Part shown: piece after piece, positions 53,436 through 61,723 of the stretch
How positions within the stretch are numbered: the stretch's first letter is position 1
Layout: each line of letters begins with the position of its first letter
Source: Corynebacterium camporealensis
Lineage (GTDB): Bacteria; Actinomycetota; Actinomycetes; Mycobacteriales; Mycobacteriaceae
Length of the DNA stretch: 64,000 nt
Assembly (NCBI RefSeq): GCF_000980815.1
Contig: NZ_CP011311.1
Location: forward strand, 2,362,132-2,426,131
Direction of reading: 5' to 3'
Made by a program: the position numbers and the translations under genes
The notes under the pieces: model-generated
The model's input: only the letters and a program-made list of their open reading frames with translations
The model's database searches: none
What the model was told of the DNA's origin: nothing

Positions 53436-54608
53436 TTATGCTGCCTCCTCGTTTTCGATGATGATGGCAATGCCCTGGCCACCGCCAATGCACATGGTGA
53501 CCATGCCGTAGCGCTTGTTTAGCCTGCGCAGCGCGTAAAGAATCTTTGTGGTCAAAATGACGCCGGTCGCACCCACCGGGTGACCGTGTGCCACCGCGCC
53601 GCCATAAATATTGGTCTTCTCCGGGTCCAGGCCCAGCTCATCTTGCACGGCAATGGCCTGCGCGGCGAAGGCTTCGTTGGACTCGATAAGGTCGATGTCC
53701 TCGATGTTCAGACCCGCCTTGTTCAGAGCCTTCGGTACTGCGGCGATAGGGCCTAAGCCCATGCGGGTGGGGTCCACACCAGCAATACCCCAGCTGACCA
53801 GGCGGCCGAGGGGTTGTACATCATGCTTGGCGATGTCATCCTTGCCCGCCAGCACCACCGCCGCCGCACCGTCATTGATGCCGGAGGCGTTACCGGCGGT
53901 GACGGTGCCGTCCTTCGCGAAGGCCGGCTTGAGCTTAGCTAGCTTGTCGACGCTGGTATCGCGAACGTGCTCATCATGGCTGAAGGTGCCGCGCTTGGTC
54001 TCCACGGCAACGATTTCCTCATCGTGTACGCCTTCTTCCTGCGCCTTGGCTGCACGGCGCTGGGACTGTGCGGCAAAAGCGTCCTGACGCTGGCGGGAAA
54101 TGTCGCGGTCCTGGGCAACATTTTCTGCCGTAACGCCCATATGTCCGGTACCGAAGGGACAGCTCAACGCGCCGGTCAGCCAGTCATAGAGCTTGCCTTC
54201 GCCCATGCGCTTGCCAAAGCGTGCACCTTCGACGGAGTAGGGCGCCTGGGACATGTTCTCCACACCAGCAGCGAGTGCGGCCGTGGCATCGCCGTCGCGA
54301 ATCTGCTGCGCGGCGCTAATGATTGCCTGCACACCAGAACCGCACAGACGGTTGACGTTCATCGCGATGGAGGAGTCCTCCATGCCTACGCTCTTGGCAA
54401 TCTTGCGGGAGATATAAAGGTCGCTCGGCACCACCGGCAGCACATTCGCCACCACTGCAGATTGCAGCTCATTCGGCTCAAAACCCGAACGCTCAATCGC
54501 CTCTTTTGCGGCAAAAGAACCTAATTCCTCCAAGCTAAACTTGGACAAAGAGCCACCAAACTTACCAATTGGCAACCTAGCAGCTCCCACAAAGTACACG
54601 TCAGTCAT
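53436..54608 (-). CDS. fadA: Acetyl-CoA acyltransferase (thiolase)
   Basis: 390 residues. The nucleophilic cysteine is in NRLCGSGVQAI (Cys near 90), the histidine motif reads GGAVAHGHPVGATG, and the C-terminal cysteine is in MVTMCIGGGQGIAI. It performs the final thiolytic step of beta-oxidation, producing acetyl-CoA. It is the first gene of the fadA-fadN operon; the fadN ATG follows its stop by no gap. A perfect copy of the TetR palindrome is 20 bp upstream of the ATG. Confidence 0.95.
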   Translation of the reverse strand: MTDVYFVGAARLPIGKFGGSLSKFSLEELGSFAAKEAIERSGFEPNELQSAVVANVLPVVPSDLYISRKIAKSVGMEDSSIAMNVNRLCGSGVQAIISAAQQIRDGDATAALAAGVENMSQAPYSVEGARFGKRMGEGKLYDWLTGALSCPFGTGHMGVTAENVAQDRDISRQRQDAFAAQSQRRAAKAQEEGVHDEEIVAVETKRGTFSHDEHVRDTSVDKLAKLKPAFAKDGTVTAGNASGINDGAAAVVLAGKDDIAKHDVQPLGRLVSWGIAGVDPTRMGLGPIAAVPKALNKAGLNIEDIDLIESNEAFAAQAIAVQDELGLDPEKTNIYGGAVAHGHPVGATGVILTTKILYALRRLNKRYGMVTMCIGGGQGIAIIIENEEAA

Positions 54609-54627
54609 TCATAGTCTCCTTCACAAT

Positions 54628-54643
54628 ACGAATCACTATTCGT
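54628..54643. promoter_or_regulatory. TetR operator, copy 2 (thiolase promoter)
   Basis: Perfect palindrome ACGAAT-CACT-ATTCGT (plus strand), the complement of the copy at 49864-49879 except one base. It lies 20 bp before the fadA start codon. Thirteen consecutive bases (AATAGTGATTCGT) are shared between the copies. Confidence 0.78.
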
Positions 54644-54698
54644 TTTGCGAAGTAGCCTACGTCACAATTGAGATCCGTGCAAGGGTTCCGCGCTCGCA

Positions 54699-54714
54699 TG
54701 TTTCACGTGAAACC
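54699..54714. other. parS: parS centromere site 1
   Basis: TGTTTCACGTGAAACC, with the perfect 14-bp palindrome GTTTCACGTGAAAC, the ParB-binding consensus. It lies between the fadA promoter and the trp leader. Confidence 0.92.
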
Positions 54715-54763
54715 TCTCTACCCCCGCAATGGTGGCGGCGATCTCATTGGTGTCTGGAGGTGC

Positions 54764-54776
54764 TACAGTAAACGGC
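54764..54776 (+). promoter_or_regulatory. -10 box of the trp operon, leaderless trpL
   Basis: TACAGT followed by seven bases and the trpL ATG. No Shine-Dalgarno sequence lies at a usable distance (GGAGG at 54757-54760 is 16 nt away), so transcription most likely starts at the A of the ATG. A clear -35 hexamer was not found. Confidence 0.6.
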
Positions 54777-54818
54777 ATGCTGAAGATCAACACTGCAAAC
54801 TGGTGGTGGCACGCGTAG
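54777..54818 (+). CDS. trpL: trp operon leader peptide
   Basis: 13 residues, MLKINTANWWWHA, with three consecutive tryptophan codons at positions 9-11. Stalling of the ribosome on these codons when charged tRNA-Trp is scarce controls the downstream hairpins. The stop codon TAG sits in the loop of hairpin 1:2. It is too short for routine gene finders. Confidence 0.93.
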   Translation: MLKINTANWWWHA

Positions 54819-54871
54819 TACGCGGGCCGATTTTTCGCATGACATTTAGGGCTCGCATCTGCGGGCCTTTT
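54808..54871 (+). promoter_or_regulatory. trp attenuator (regions 1 to 4)
   Basis: Region 1 (GGC-A-CGCG, 54808-54815, including the last Trp, His and Ala codons) pairs with region 2 (CGCG-G-GCC, 54821-54828). Regions 2 (GCGGGCC, 54822-54828) and 4 (GCGGGCC, 54861-54867) are identical, and both pair with region 3 (GGCTCGC, 54850-54856; seven pairs including one G-U). The 3:4 hairpin is followed by TTTTGGCGTTTT and is the terminator; 2:3 is the antiterminator formed when the ribosome stalls at the Trp codons. Confidence 0.88.
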
Positions 54872-54961
54872 GGCGTTTTCGACGCCCTACAGCTCGCGGA
54901 CTGAGCAAACTTGAAATAATAGATTAAACGACAGAAATTAACTTTCCGCGAAAGGGCAGAC

Positions 54962-56488
54962 ATGCCATTTAGTACTGCGAAGCGCGCTATCACGTATAGC
55001 ACTGACGCTTCCGCTATCTTCGATACGCTGGCCCAGCCGCAGGACACATTGTTGCTGGAAGCAGCTGATATTGAGTCCAAGAAGAATCTGCAATGCCTGG
55101 CTATCTTGCAAGGTGCACTGAAGGTCACGTGCCGGGGACAAGAAGTCACCGCGAAGGCCCTCACGCCGGCGGGCGATGCACTCTTAGAAGACCTCCGTTC
55201 GCAATTTGCTGAGCGCGAGATTGCTGCCGATGACCGCAGCGTCACCTTCGGCTTTGAATTCTCCACTGCAGTCGATGAGCGGGAGCGTCTGCGCGATCAC
55301 TCGACGGCAGATATTTTGCGCGCACTGCAGAATACCGAGCTTTATGGCTCCGACTCTTTGCCCTTCTTAGGCGGTGGTTTCGCCTTTGATTACCTCGCCA
55401 CCTTTGAGCATCTGCCGGAGGTAGAGGAGGGGATTAATGATTATCCCGATTACGAGTTCGTCGTTGCCGAGACACTGTTGCGCCTGGACCACCTGAATGA
55501 GACTGCAGAGTTGGAAGGGTGGGGCATCGATAAGCAACAGCTCGATGCAGAACTCGAGCGCCTGGCCGAACTGGCAGAGAACCCCCAAGCACCCAAGCCG
55601 GCACCGCAACTAGAGCACCTGCGCGCAACCGCCAGCATTGATGACGCGACTTTCCGCGGGCAGGTCACCGAACTGCAGAAAAACATTTACAACGGCGATA
55701 TTTATCAGGTTGTCCCGGCGCGCGCGTTCACGATGGATTGCCCGAGTGCGTTTGCGGCTTATCGGCAGTTGCGCGAGACGAACCCGTCGCCGTATATGTT
55801 CTACGTGCGCGGTGCAGATTATGAGCTTTTCGGTGCTTCGCCGGAGTCGAATCTGAAGTTCAGCCCGGAGAGTAGGGAAGTGCAGCTGTATCCGATTGCG
55901 GGTACGCGTCCGCGCGGGCTGAATCCGGATGGCAGCATCAATCATGAACTGGATATTCGCAATGAGCTAGAGATGCGCACCGACACCAAAGAGGTCGCGG
56001 AGCACACCATGCTTGTGGATCTTGCCCGCAATGATTTAGCGCGCGTGGCCGTGCCGCAGACCCGCCGCGTAATGGACCTGTTGCAGGTGGACCGCTACTC
56101 CCGCGTGATGCACTTGGTTTCCCGTATTGCGGCGAAGCTGCACCCGGATTTTGATGCGCTCGATGCGTATCGCGCGTGCATGAACATGGGCACGCTGACT
56201 GGTGCGCCGAAGTTACGGGCGATGGAGTTGATTCGGGACGTCGAAAAGCAGCGGCGCGGTTCTTATGGTGGGGCCGTGGGCTACTTGCTTGGCGATGGCG
56301 CCATGGACAACTGCATCGTTATCCGCTCCGCTTTCGTGAAGGAGGGCCAAGCCATCGTCCAGGCTGGCGCCGGTGTGGTGCGGGATTCCGTGCCCCAGGC
56401 CGAGGCCGATGAGACCCTGCACAAGGCTTATGCCGTGCTGCACGCGATTGCCCAAGCCCATGGTTGCCAGCTGGAGGTGCAACGATGA
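54962..56488 (+). CDS. trpE: Anthranilate synthase component I
   Basis: 508 residues. The chorismate-binding domain shows YQVVPARAFTMDC, SPESNLKFSPESREVQLYPIAGTRPRG, DLARNDLARV and GTLTGAPKLRAMELIRDVEKQRRGSYGGAVGY. The N-terminal part includes the feedback-site element LLLEAAD (LLES-like, here LLEA). With TrpG it converts chorismate and glutamine to anthranilate. The first structural gene, 90 bp after the attenuator U-tract; the stop overlaps trpG by four bases (ATGA). Confidence 0.96.
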   Translation: MPFSTAKRAITYSTDASAIFDTLAQPQDTLLLEAADIESKKNLQCLAILQGALKVTCRGQEVTAKALTPAGDALLEDLRSQFAEREIAADDRSVTFGFEFSTAVDERERLRDHSTADILRALQNTELYGSDSLPFLGGGFAFDYLATFEHLPEVEEGINDYPDYEFVVAETLLRLDHLNETAELEGWGIDKQQLDAELERLAELAENPQAPKPAPQLEHLRATASIDDATFRGQVTELQKNIYNGDIYQVVPARAFTMDCPSAFAAYRQLRETNPSPYMFYVRGADYELFGASPESNLKFSPESREVQLYPIAGTRPRGLNPDGSINHELDIRNELEMRTDTKEVAEHTMLVDLARNDLARVAVPQTRRVMDLLQVDRYSRVMHLVSRIAAKLHPDFDALDAYRACMNMGTLTGAPKLRAMELIRDVEKQRRGSYGGAVGYLLGDGAMDNCIVIRSAFVKEGQAIVQAGAGVVRDSVPQAEADETLHKAYAVLHAIAQAHGCQLEVQR

Positions 56489-57117
56489 ACAACCCGCACG
56501 TGGTGCTGATCGATAACCACGATTCCTTTGTCTACAACCTAGTCGATGCGCTTGCTGGCTTTGAGACCACGGTCTTCCGCAACACCGTCAGCGTCGATGA
56601 GGTGCTCGCCGCCAAGCCGGACATCATTTGTTTCTCGCCTGGTCCTGGCTACCCCGCGGATGCCGGCAACATGATGGCCATCCTCGACCGCGTGCTCGGC
56701 GAGATCCCGGTCCTGGGCATCTGCCTGGGCTTTCAGGCCCTGCTGGAGCACTTCGGCGGCACCGTGGAGCCCTGCGGTCCGGTGCACGGTAAGTCCTTAG
56801 CAATGACGCTTTCCGATGCCGGCGCTCATCACCCTGTCTTCGACGGCCTCACCGTGGACAAGGAGCCGGACCATCCCGAATACGTCGGCACACAAGTTCC
56901 CGTGGCTCGCTATCACTCGCTCGGTTGCACGAACCCACCGGAAGAGCTACGCGTACTCGCCACGACGGAGACCGATATCGGCGATGTCGTCATGGCTGCC
57001 GAAACCCACGACGGAACGGCGTTTGGCATGCAGTACCACCCGGAGTCGGTGCTCTCACCAACCGGGCCCATCATGCTCGAGCGCTGCGTTACACAACTTG
57101 CGAAGAAACTTCAGTAG
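56485..57117 (+). CDS. trpG: Anthranilate synthase component II (glutamine amidotransferase)
   Basis: 210 residues, class I amidotransferase. The nucleophile is in PVLGICLGFQALLEHFGG (Cys near 81), and the His-Glu pair in GMQYHPESVLSPTG. It supplies ammonia to TrpE. The ATG at 56485 overlaps the trpE stop and has GGAGGTG eight bases upstream. trpD begins 11 bp after its stop. Confidence 0.96.
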   Translation: MNNPHVVLIDNHDSFVYNLVDALAGFETTVFRNTVSVDEVLAAKPDIICFSPGPGYPADAGNMMAILDRVLGEIPVLGICLGFQALLEHFGGTVEPCGPVHGKSLAMTLSDAGAHHPVFDGLTVDKEPDHPEYVGTQVPVARYHSLGCTNPPEELRVLATTETDIGDVVMAAETHDGTAFGMQYHPESVLSPTGPIMLERCVTQLAKKLQ

Positions 57118-57128
57118 AGAGGAACCCT

Positions 57129-58154
57129 ATGTCTAACCCGAACGCACTGGCCACGCTGCAGGCTTTCCTGGATAACCCGGAGCCCAGCATTGAAGAAGTT
57201 ATTGAGGCATTTAGCCCGCTGACCGTCGGCGACTACGACGATATTGAAATCGCGGCGCTCTTGGTGCATATCCGCACCCGCGGTGAGACCTTCGCCGATA
57301 TTGCGGGCGCTGCAAAGGCTTTCTTGAAGGTCGGTTACCCATTCCCGATTACGGGTGAGGGTCTCATGGACTCCGCCGGCACAGGTGGCGATGGCGCGAA
57401 TACCATCAACATCTCTACTGCGGCTTCGCTTGTGGCCTCGGCTGGGGGAGTGAAGATGGTCAAGCACGGCAACCGCTCCGTGTCCTCGAAGTCTGGTTCC
57501 GCAGACGTGCTTGAGGCACTCAACATTCCACTGGACCTTGATTCCGAGCGTGCCGTTCGCCAGTTTGAGGCCTCCAACTTCACCTTCCTCTTCGCCCCGG
57601 CCTACAACCCAGCCGTCGCCCACGCGCAACCGGTGCGTAAGGCGTTGGGCATCTCCACTATCTTCAACACGCTCGGCCCGTTGCTCTCCCCGGCGCGCCC
57701 CAAGCTGCAGATCATGGGTATTGCCAATCCTGCGCAGGGCCAGCTGATTGCAGAGGTCTTCCGCGAGCTCGGCCGTGACCGCGCACTCGTCGTCCACGGT
57801 GCTGGCACCGATGAGATTGCCACCCACGGCACCACCCAGGTCTGGGAGCTTCGCGATGGCGAAATCACCAACTACACCATTGAGCCAGAAGACATCGGTA
57901 TCGAGGGCCACGAGCTCTCCGACCTCGCCGGTGGCGACGGTGACGAGAACGCCCAACTCATCCGTGATGTCTTCGCCGGCAAGGGCAAGCCCGCGCATCG
58001 CGATGCCATCGTTGCCAGCGCCGGTGCGATGTTCTACTTGGCGGACAAGGCGGCATCGATAAGCGAAGGCGTCGACAAGGCCCGCTATCTCATCGAGAGC
58101 GGGGACGTGGACGCATGGTTGAACAAGCACGAGGAGGCCGACTATGGCGGATAA
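57129..58154 (+). CDS. trpD: Anthranilate phosphoribosyltransferase
   Basis: 341 residues. The PRPP-binding motif DSAGTGGDGANTINISTAASLVASAGG is near residues 78-104, followed by KHGNRSVSSKSGSADVLEALN and the anthranilate-side NPAVAHAQPVRKALGISTIFNTLGPLLSPARP. It joins anthranilate to PRPP. AGAGAGGAACC precedes the ATG. The 3' end overlaps trpCF by 11 bases. Confidence 0.96.
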   Translation: MSNPNALATLQAFLDNPEPSIEEVIEAFSPLTVGDYDDIEIAALLVHIRTRGETFADIAGAAKAFLKVGYPFPITGEGLMDSAGTGGDGANTINISTAASLVASAGGVKMVKHGNRSVSSKSGSADVLEALNIPLDLDSERAVRQFEASNFTFLFAPAYNPAVAHAQPVRKALGISTIFNTLGPLLSPARPKLQIMGIANPAQGQLIAEVFRELGRDRALVVHGAGTDEIATHGTTQVWELRDGEITNYTIEPEDIGIEGHELSDLAGGDGDENAQLIRDVFAGKGKPAHRDAIVASAGAMFYLADKAASISEGVDKARYLIESGDVDAWLNKHEEADYGG

Positions 58155-59550
58155 ATTGCCTACTGTTCTCGAGGGCATCGTCGCGCAGCGCCGCACGCAC
58201 CTACCTGCTATTCGTCAGCGCCTGGCCCACGTGGACTTAAGTTCGCTGCCACGTTCGGAGCGTTCACTTTACGATTCCCTGCGCGGGACCAACCGCTTCA
58301 TCATGGAGTGCAAGTCCTCCTCGCCTTCGCTGGGTCTGATTCGCGAGCACTACGAACCCGGCGCGATTGCGCGCGTGTACTCCCAGTACGCCTCGGGCAT
58401 TTCCGTGTTGTGCGAGCCGGAGCGTTTCGGCGGCGACTACGACCACCTGCAGACCGTCGCGATGTCCACGCATCTGCCGGTGCTGTGCAAAGACTTCATC
58501 ATTGACCCCATCCAGGTCTACGCCGCGCGCTACTTTGGCGCGGATGCCATCCTGCTCATGATGTCCATCGTGGATGATGAGACCTATGGGGAGCTGAAAG
58601 CGCTTGCCGATGACCTCGGCCTCGACGTGCTCACCGAAGCCATTACCCGGGAAGAAGTCCAGCGCGCCGTGAACTTCGGCGTGGATATCATCGGCATTAA
58701 CAACCGCAATCTCCACGACTTGAGCATCGATCTCAACCGCACTGCGGAACTCTCCGAGTTCATTCCCGATGACAAGGTCGTCGTCTCCGAGTCCGGCATC
58801 CGCAACAACCAGACGGTCCGTCGCCTGGGCGCTTACTCGCACGCTTTCCTCGTCGGTTCGCAGCTGACCTCTCAGCCGTACATCGACCGCGCTGCCCGCG
58901 AACTGGTCTATGGCCACAACAAGGTCTGCGGCCTCACAACCCGTGGTGCCGCTCAGGCCGCACGCGCCGCCGGTGCCTTCTACGGCGGACTCATCTTCGC
59001 CGAGGGTTCCCCGCGCAATGTTTCACGTGAAACCGCTACGGACATCATCGCGCACGAGCCGGACTTGCAGTACGTCGCCGTCACCCGTTCCACCGATATC
59101 GCAGAGATCAAGGAGCTCGCCTCCATCGCCGGTATTGCTGCCATCCAGTTGCACGCGCCCTACCAAGGTAGTGCCGAGGCCGAGCAAGCATTGCTTGACG
59201 ATGTCCGCCAGACCCTAGGGGAGAGCGACATCGAAGTCTGGCGCGCCATCGACATGAAGAATGCGGAAGGCCCGCAATGGGCGAGTGCTGTGGCACCGGG
59301 CGTCGACAAGCTTGTTCTCGACTCCGGCAGCGGCGGCACCGGCACCACTTTCGACTGGAACACTGTGCCTGAGGATGTGCTCGCCAAGTCGCTACTTGCC
59401 GGCGGTATTGAAGCAGAGAACCTCGACGAGGCGCTCGCCGTTGGTACCGCGGGTGTCGACCTTAACTCAGGACTTGAAAGCGCTCCTGGCACCAAGGACA
59501 CTGGCCTTATTGCACGAGCTTTCAGCATCATTCGGACTTACCACGATTAA
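58144..59550 (+). CDS. trpCF: Bifunctional indole-3-glycerol phosphate synthase/phosphoribosylanthranilate isomerase
   Basis: 468 residues. The N-terminal TrpC barrel (about 1-250) contains IMECKSSSPSLGLI, VLCKDFIIDPIQVYAARYFGADAILLM and IIGINNRNL. The C-terminal TrpF barrel (about 252-468) contains VCGLTTRGAAQAARAAGAFYGGLIF, IQLHAP and LLAGGIEAENLDEAL. This fusion is usual in corynebacteria. A parS site is embedded near residues 292-297 (NVSRET), between two TrpF strands, so that region is constrained by two functions. Confidence 0.95.
   Translation: MADKLPTVLEGIVAQRRTHLPAIRQRLAHVDLSSLPRSERSLYDSLRGTNRFIMECKSSSPSLGLIREHYEPGAIARVYSQYASGISVLCEPERFGGDYDHLQTVAMSTHLPVLCKDFIIDPIQVYAARYFGADAILLMMSIVDDETYGELKALADDLGLDVLTEAITREEVQRAVNFGVDIIGINNRNLHDLSIDLNRTAELSEFIPDDKVVVSESGIRNNQTVRRLGAYSHAFLVGSQLTSQPYIDRAARELVYGHNKVCGLTTRGAAQAARAAGAFYGGLIFAEGSPRNVSRETATDIIAHEPDLQYVAVTRSTDIAEIKELASIAGIAAIQLHAPYQGSAEAEQALLDDVRQTLGESDIEVWRAIDMKNAEGPQWASAVAPGVDKLVLDSGSGGTGTTFDWNTVPEDVLAKSLLAGGIEAENLDEALAVGTAGVDLNSGLESAPGTKDTGLIARAFSIIRTYHD
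59019..59034. other. parS: parS centromere site 2, inside trpCF
   Basis: TGTTTCACGTGAAACC with the perfect palindrome at 59020-59033. The frame reads it as Val-Ser-Arg-Glu-Thr. Confidence 0.92.
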
Positions 59551-59583
59551 CCACTTGGATTAACCACTCAGAAAGGAATGGCG

Positions 59584-60798
59584 ATGGCTGTTTCACGTGA
59601 AACTAGGGAAACGTTGCTTCCCGCGTACTTCGGAGAATTCGGCGGGCAGTTCGTCCCTGAGTCTCTTATTCCGGCTCTCGATCAGTTGGAGAAAGCCTAC
59701 GTCGACGCCATAGAAGACCCGGAGTTCCGCGAAGAACTCTCCCGTCTTCTTAAGGATTACCTCGGCCGCCCGACTCCACTGACTGAAGCCACGAAGCTCG
59801 GTGGCAAGGCCCGCATCTTCCTCAAGCGCGAGGATCTCGTCCACGGCGGTGCGCACAAGACCAACCAGGTCATTGGTCAGGCACTGCTGGCGAAGCGCAT
59901 GGGCAAGACCCGCATTATCGCAGAGACCGGCGCCGGCCAGCACGGCACCGCTACCGCACTGGCGTGTGCGCTGCTGGACCTCGAGTGCGTGGTCTACATG
60001 GGCGCCAAGGACGTGGCCCGCCAGGCACCGAACGTCTTCCGCATGGAGCTCATGGGCGCCAAGGTCGTTCCAGTCGATACTGGTTCCGGCACCCTGAAGG
60101 ACGCCGTGAACGAAGCACTGCGCGACTGGACCGCTACCTTCCACGAGTCCCATTACCTGCTCGGCACTGCGGCCGGCCCGCACCCATTCCCAACCATCGT
60201 GCGCGAGTTCCACCGCGTGATTTCCGAGGAGGCCAAGCTTCAGATGCAAGAACGCATCGGCGGTCTTCCGGACCTCGTCGTCGCGTGTGTCGGTGGTGGT
60301 TCGAATGCCATCGGCATGTTCGCGGACTTCATTGACGAAGAGTCCGTCGAACTCGTCGGTGCCGAGCCCGGCGGCGAAGGTCTCGACTCCGGCAAGCACG
60401 GCGCCACGATCAACAACGGCACCATCGGCATCCTGCACGGCGCGCGCTCCTACCTGATGCGCAATGCCGACGGACAGGTCGAGGAATCCTACTCGATCTC
60501 CGCCGGCCTGGACTACCCAGGCGTGGGCCCACAGCACGCGTACCTTTCCCAGTCCGGTCGCGCGAAGTACCTCGGTATCACAGACGCCGAAGCACTCGAA
60601 GCCTTCCAGTTGCTCTCCAAGCGCGAGGGCATCATTCCGGCTCTCGAGTCTGCCCACGCTCTGGCATACGCGCTCAAGCGCAAGGACGAAGACATCAACA
60701 TCCTCGTCTCGCTTTCCGGCCGCGGCGATAAGGACATCGCACACGTGCGTCAGACCCTCGAAGACAATCCCGAACTGGTTCTCAAGGAGGACAAGTAA
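59584..60798 (+). CDS. trpB: Tryptophan synthase beta subunit
   Basis: 404 residues. PLP lysine motif [15 protein letters not shown] (Lys near 97), phosphate loop [12 protein letters not shown] and the substrate segment [20 protein letters not shown] identify TrpB1. It condenses indole and serine. The ATG at 59584 is preferred over the ATG two codons earlier, which directly abuts the AGAAAGGA Shine-Dalgarno sequence. Codons 3-7 are encoded by a parS site, giving the N-terminal sequence MAVSRETRE. The stop overlaps the trpA start (TAATG). Confidence 0.95.
   Translation: MAVSRETRETLLPAYFGEFGGQFVPESLIPALDQLEKAYVDAIEDPEFREELSRLLKDYLGRPTPLTEATKLGGKARIFLKREDLVHGGAHKTNQVIGQALLAKRMGKTRIIAETGAGQHGTATALACALLDLECVVYMGAKDVARQAPNVFRMELMGAKVVPVDTGSGTLKDAVNEALRDWTATFHESHYLLGTAAGPHPFPTIVREFHRVISEEAKLQMQERIGGLPDLVVACVGGGSNAIGMFADFIDEESVELVGAEPGGEGLDSGKHGATINNGTIGILHGARSYLMRNADGQVEESYSISAGLDYPGVGPQHAYLSQSGRAKYLGITDAEALEAFQLLSKREGIIPALESAHALAYALKRKDEDINILVSLSGRGDKDIAHVRQTLEDNPELVLKEDK
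59589..59604. other. parS: parS centromere site 3, inside the 5' end of trpB
   Basis: TGTTTCACGTGAAACT, palindrome at 59590-59603, only 556 bp from site 2. It is read in frame as Val-Ser-Arg-Glu-Thr, the same peptide as in site 2. Confidence 0.92.
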
Positions 60799-61640
60799 TG
60801 AGTAACCGTTACGAAAAGCTGTTTAGTGAGTTGTCCTCCAAGGGGGAGGGCGCATTCGTCCCCTTCATCATGTTGGGCGACCCAACTCCGGAGGCAACCC
60901 TCGATATCGTGCGTGCTGCCGTCGCCGGCGGTGCCGACGCACTGGAACTCGGCGTGCCTTTCTCCGACCCAGTTGCCGATGGCCCGACCATCCAGGCTTC
61001 GCATATCCGCGCACTCGATGGGGGAGCAACCGTCGATCAGGCACTCGATCTGGTGGGCAAGATTCGCGAAGAGTTCCCGGACCTCCCACTGGGCATGCTG
61101 ATCTACGGCAATGTTCCTTTCACCCGCGGACTCGAGAAGTTCTACTCCGAGTTCGGTGAGGCTGGCGCCGACAGCATTCTGCTTCCCGATGTCCCCGTCC
61201 GCGAGGGCAAGCCCTTCATCGAAGCCGCCGACAAGGCTGGTGTCGATCCCATCTTCATCGCCCCGGCACGTGCGAGCGAGCGCACCCTCGAAGGTGTTGC
61301 TGCCATGTCCAAGGGCTACATCTACGCCATCTCCCGAGACGGTGTCACCGGCACCGAGAAACAATCCGAAACTCTTGGCCTCGACGAGGTGGTCGCCAAC
61401 GTCAAGAAGTTCGAAGGTGCTCCGGTACTCCTGGGCTTCGGTATCTCCGAGCCACACCACGTCGCAGAAGCTATTGCAGCGGGCGCGGCTGGTGCCATCA
61501 CCGGTTCTGCTATCACCAAGGTGATTAACGAGCACGTGGACTACACTCCAGGCTCCGCTGGCAGCATCAAGGACCCAGAAGCCCTTGCTTCCGATATTGA
61601 GAACTACGTGCGTTCCATGAAGGAAGCAACCCGTAAGTAG
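60798..61640 (+). CDS. trpA: Tryptophan synthase alpha subunit
   Basis: 280 residues. Catalytic glutamate in DALELGVPFSDPVADGPTIQ (Glu near 50 and Asp near 61), phosphate-binding regions GVTGTE and GFGISEPHHV, GAITGSAI. It cleaves indole-3-glycerol phosphate to indole, which is channelled to TrpB. AAGGAGGACAAGTA with a TAATG overlap couples it to trpB. It is the last trp gene; a parS site and a strong terminator follow within 62 bp. Confidence 0.96.
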   Translation: MSNRYEKLFSELSSKGEGAFVPFIMLGDPTPEATLDIVRAAVAGGADALELGVPFSDPVADGPTIQASHIRALDGGATVDQALDLVGKIREEFPDLPLGMLIYGNVPFTRGLEKFYSEFGEAGADSILLPDVPVREGKPFIEAADKAGVDPIFIAPARASERTLEGVAAMSKGYIYAISRDGVTGTEKQSETLGLDEVVANVKKFEGAPVLLGFGISEPHHVAEAIAAGAAGAITGSAITKVINEHVDYTPGSAGSIKDPEALASDIENYVRSMKEATRK

Positions 61641-61647
61641 CGTTCAG

Positions 61648-61663
61648 GTTTCACGTGAAACCA
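61648..61663. other. parS: parS centromere site 4
   Basis: GGTTTCACGTGAAACC, a perfect 16-bp palindrome, eight bases after the trpA stop codon and directly before the operon terminator. Confidence 0.92.
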
Positions 61664-61665
61664 CA

Positions 61666-61702
61666 AAAAGTCCGGCTCTCCAAGAAGGAGGCCGGACTTT
61701 TC
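61666..61702. terminator. Bidirectional terminator after trpA and the symporter gene
   Basis: AAAAGTCCGGC-T-CTCC pairs with GGAG-GCCGGACTTTT (one bulged base) around a 5-nt loop, with A and T tracts on both sides. It serves the trp operon and, in reverse, the convergent symporter gene. Confidence 0.9.
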
Positions 61703-61723
61703 CGTTAGGGAAGGGGCGAGAAT

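Noticed and set aside
59593..60744. 383-codon open frame opposite trpB
   Set aside because: Antisense shadow; the product lacks any known pattern and trpB is certain.
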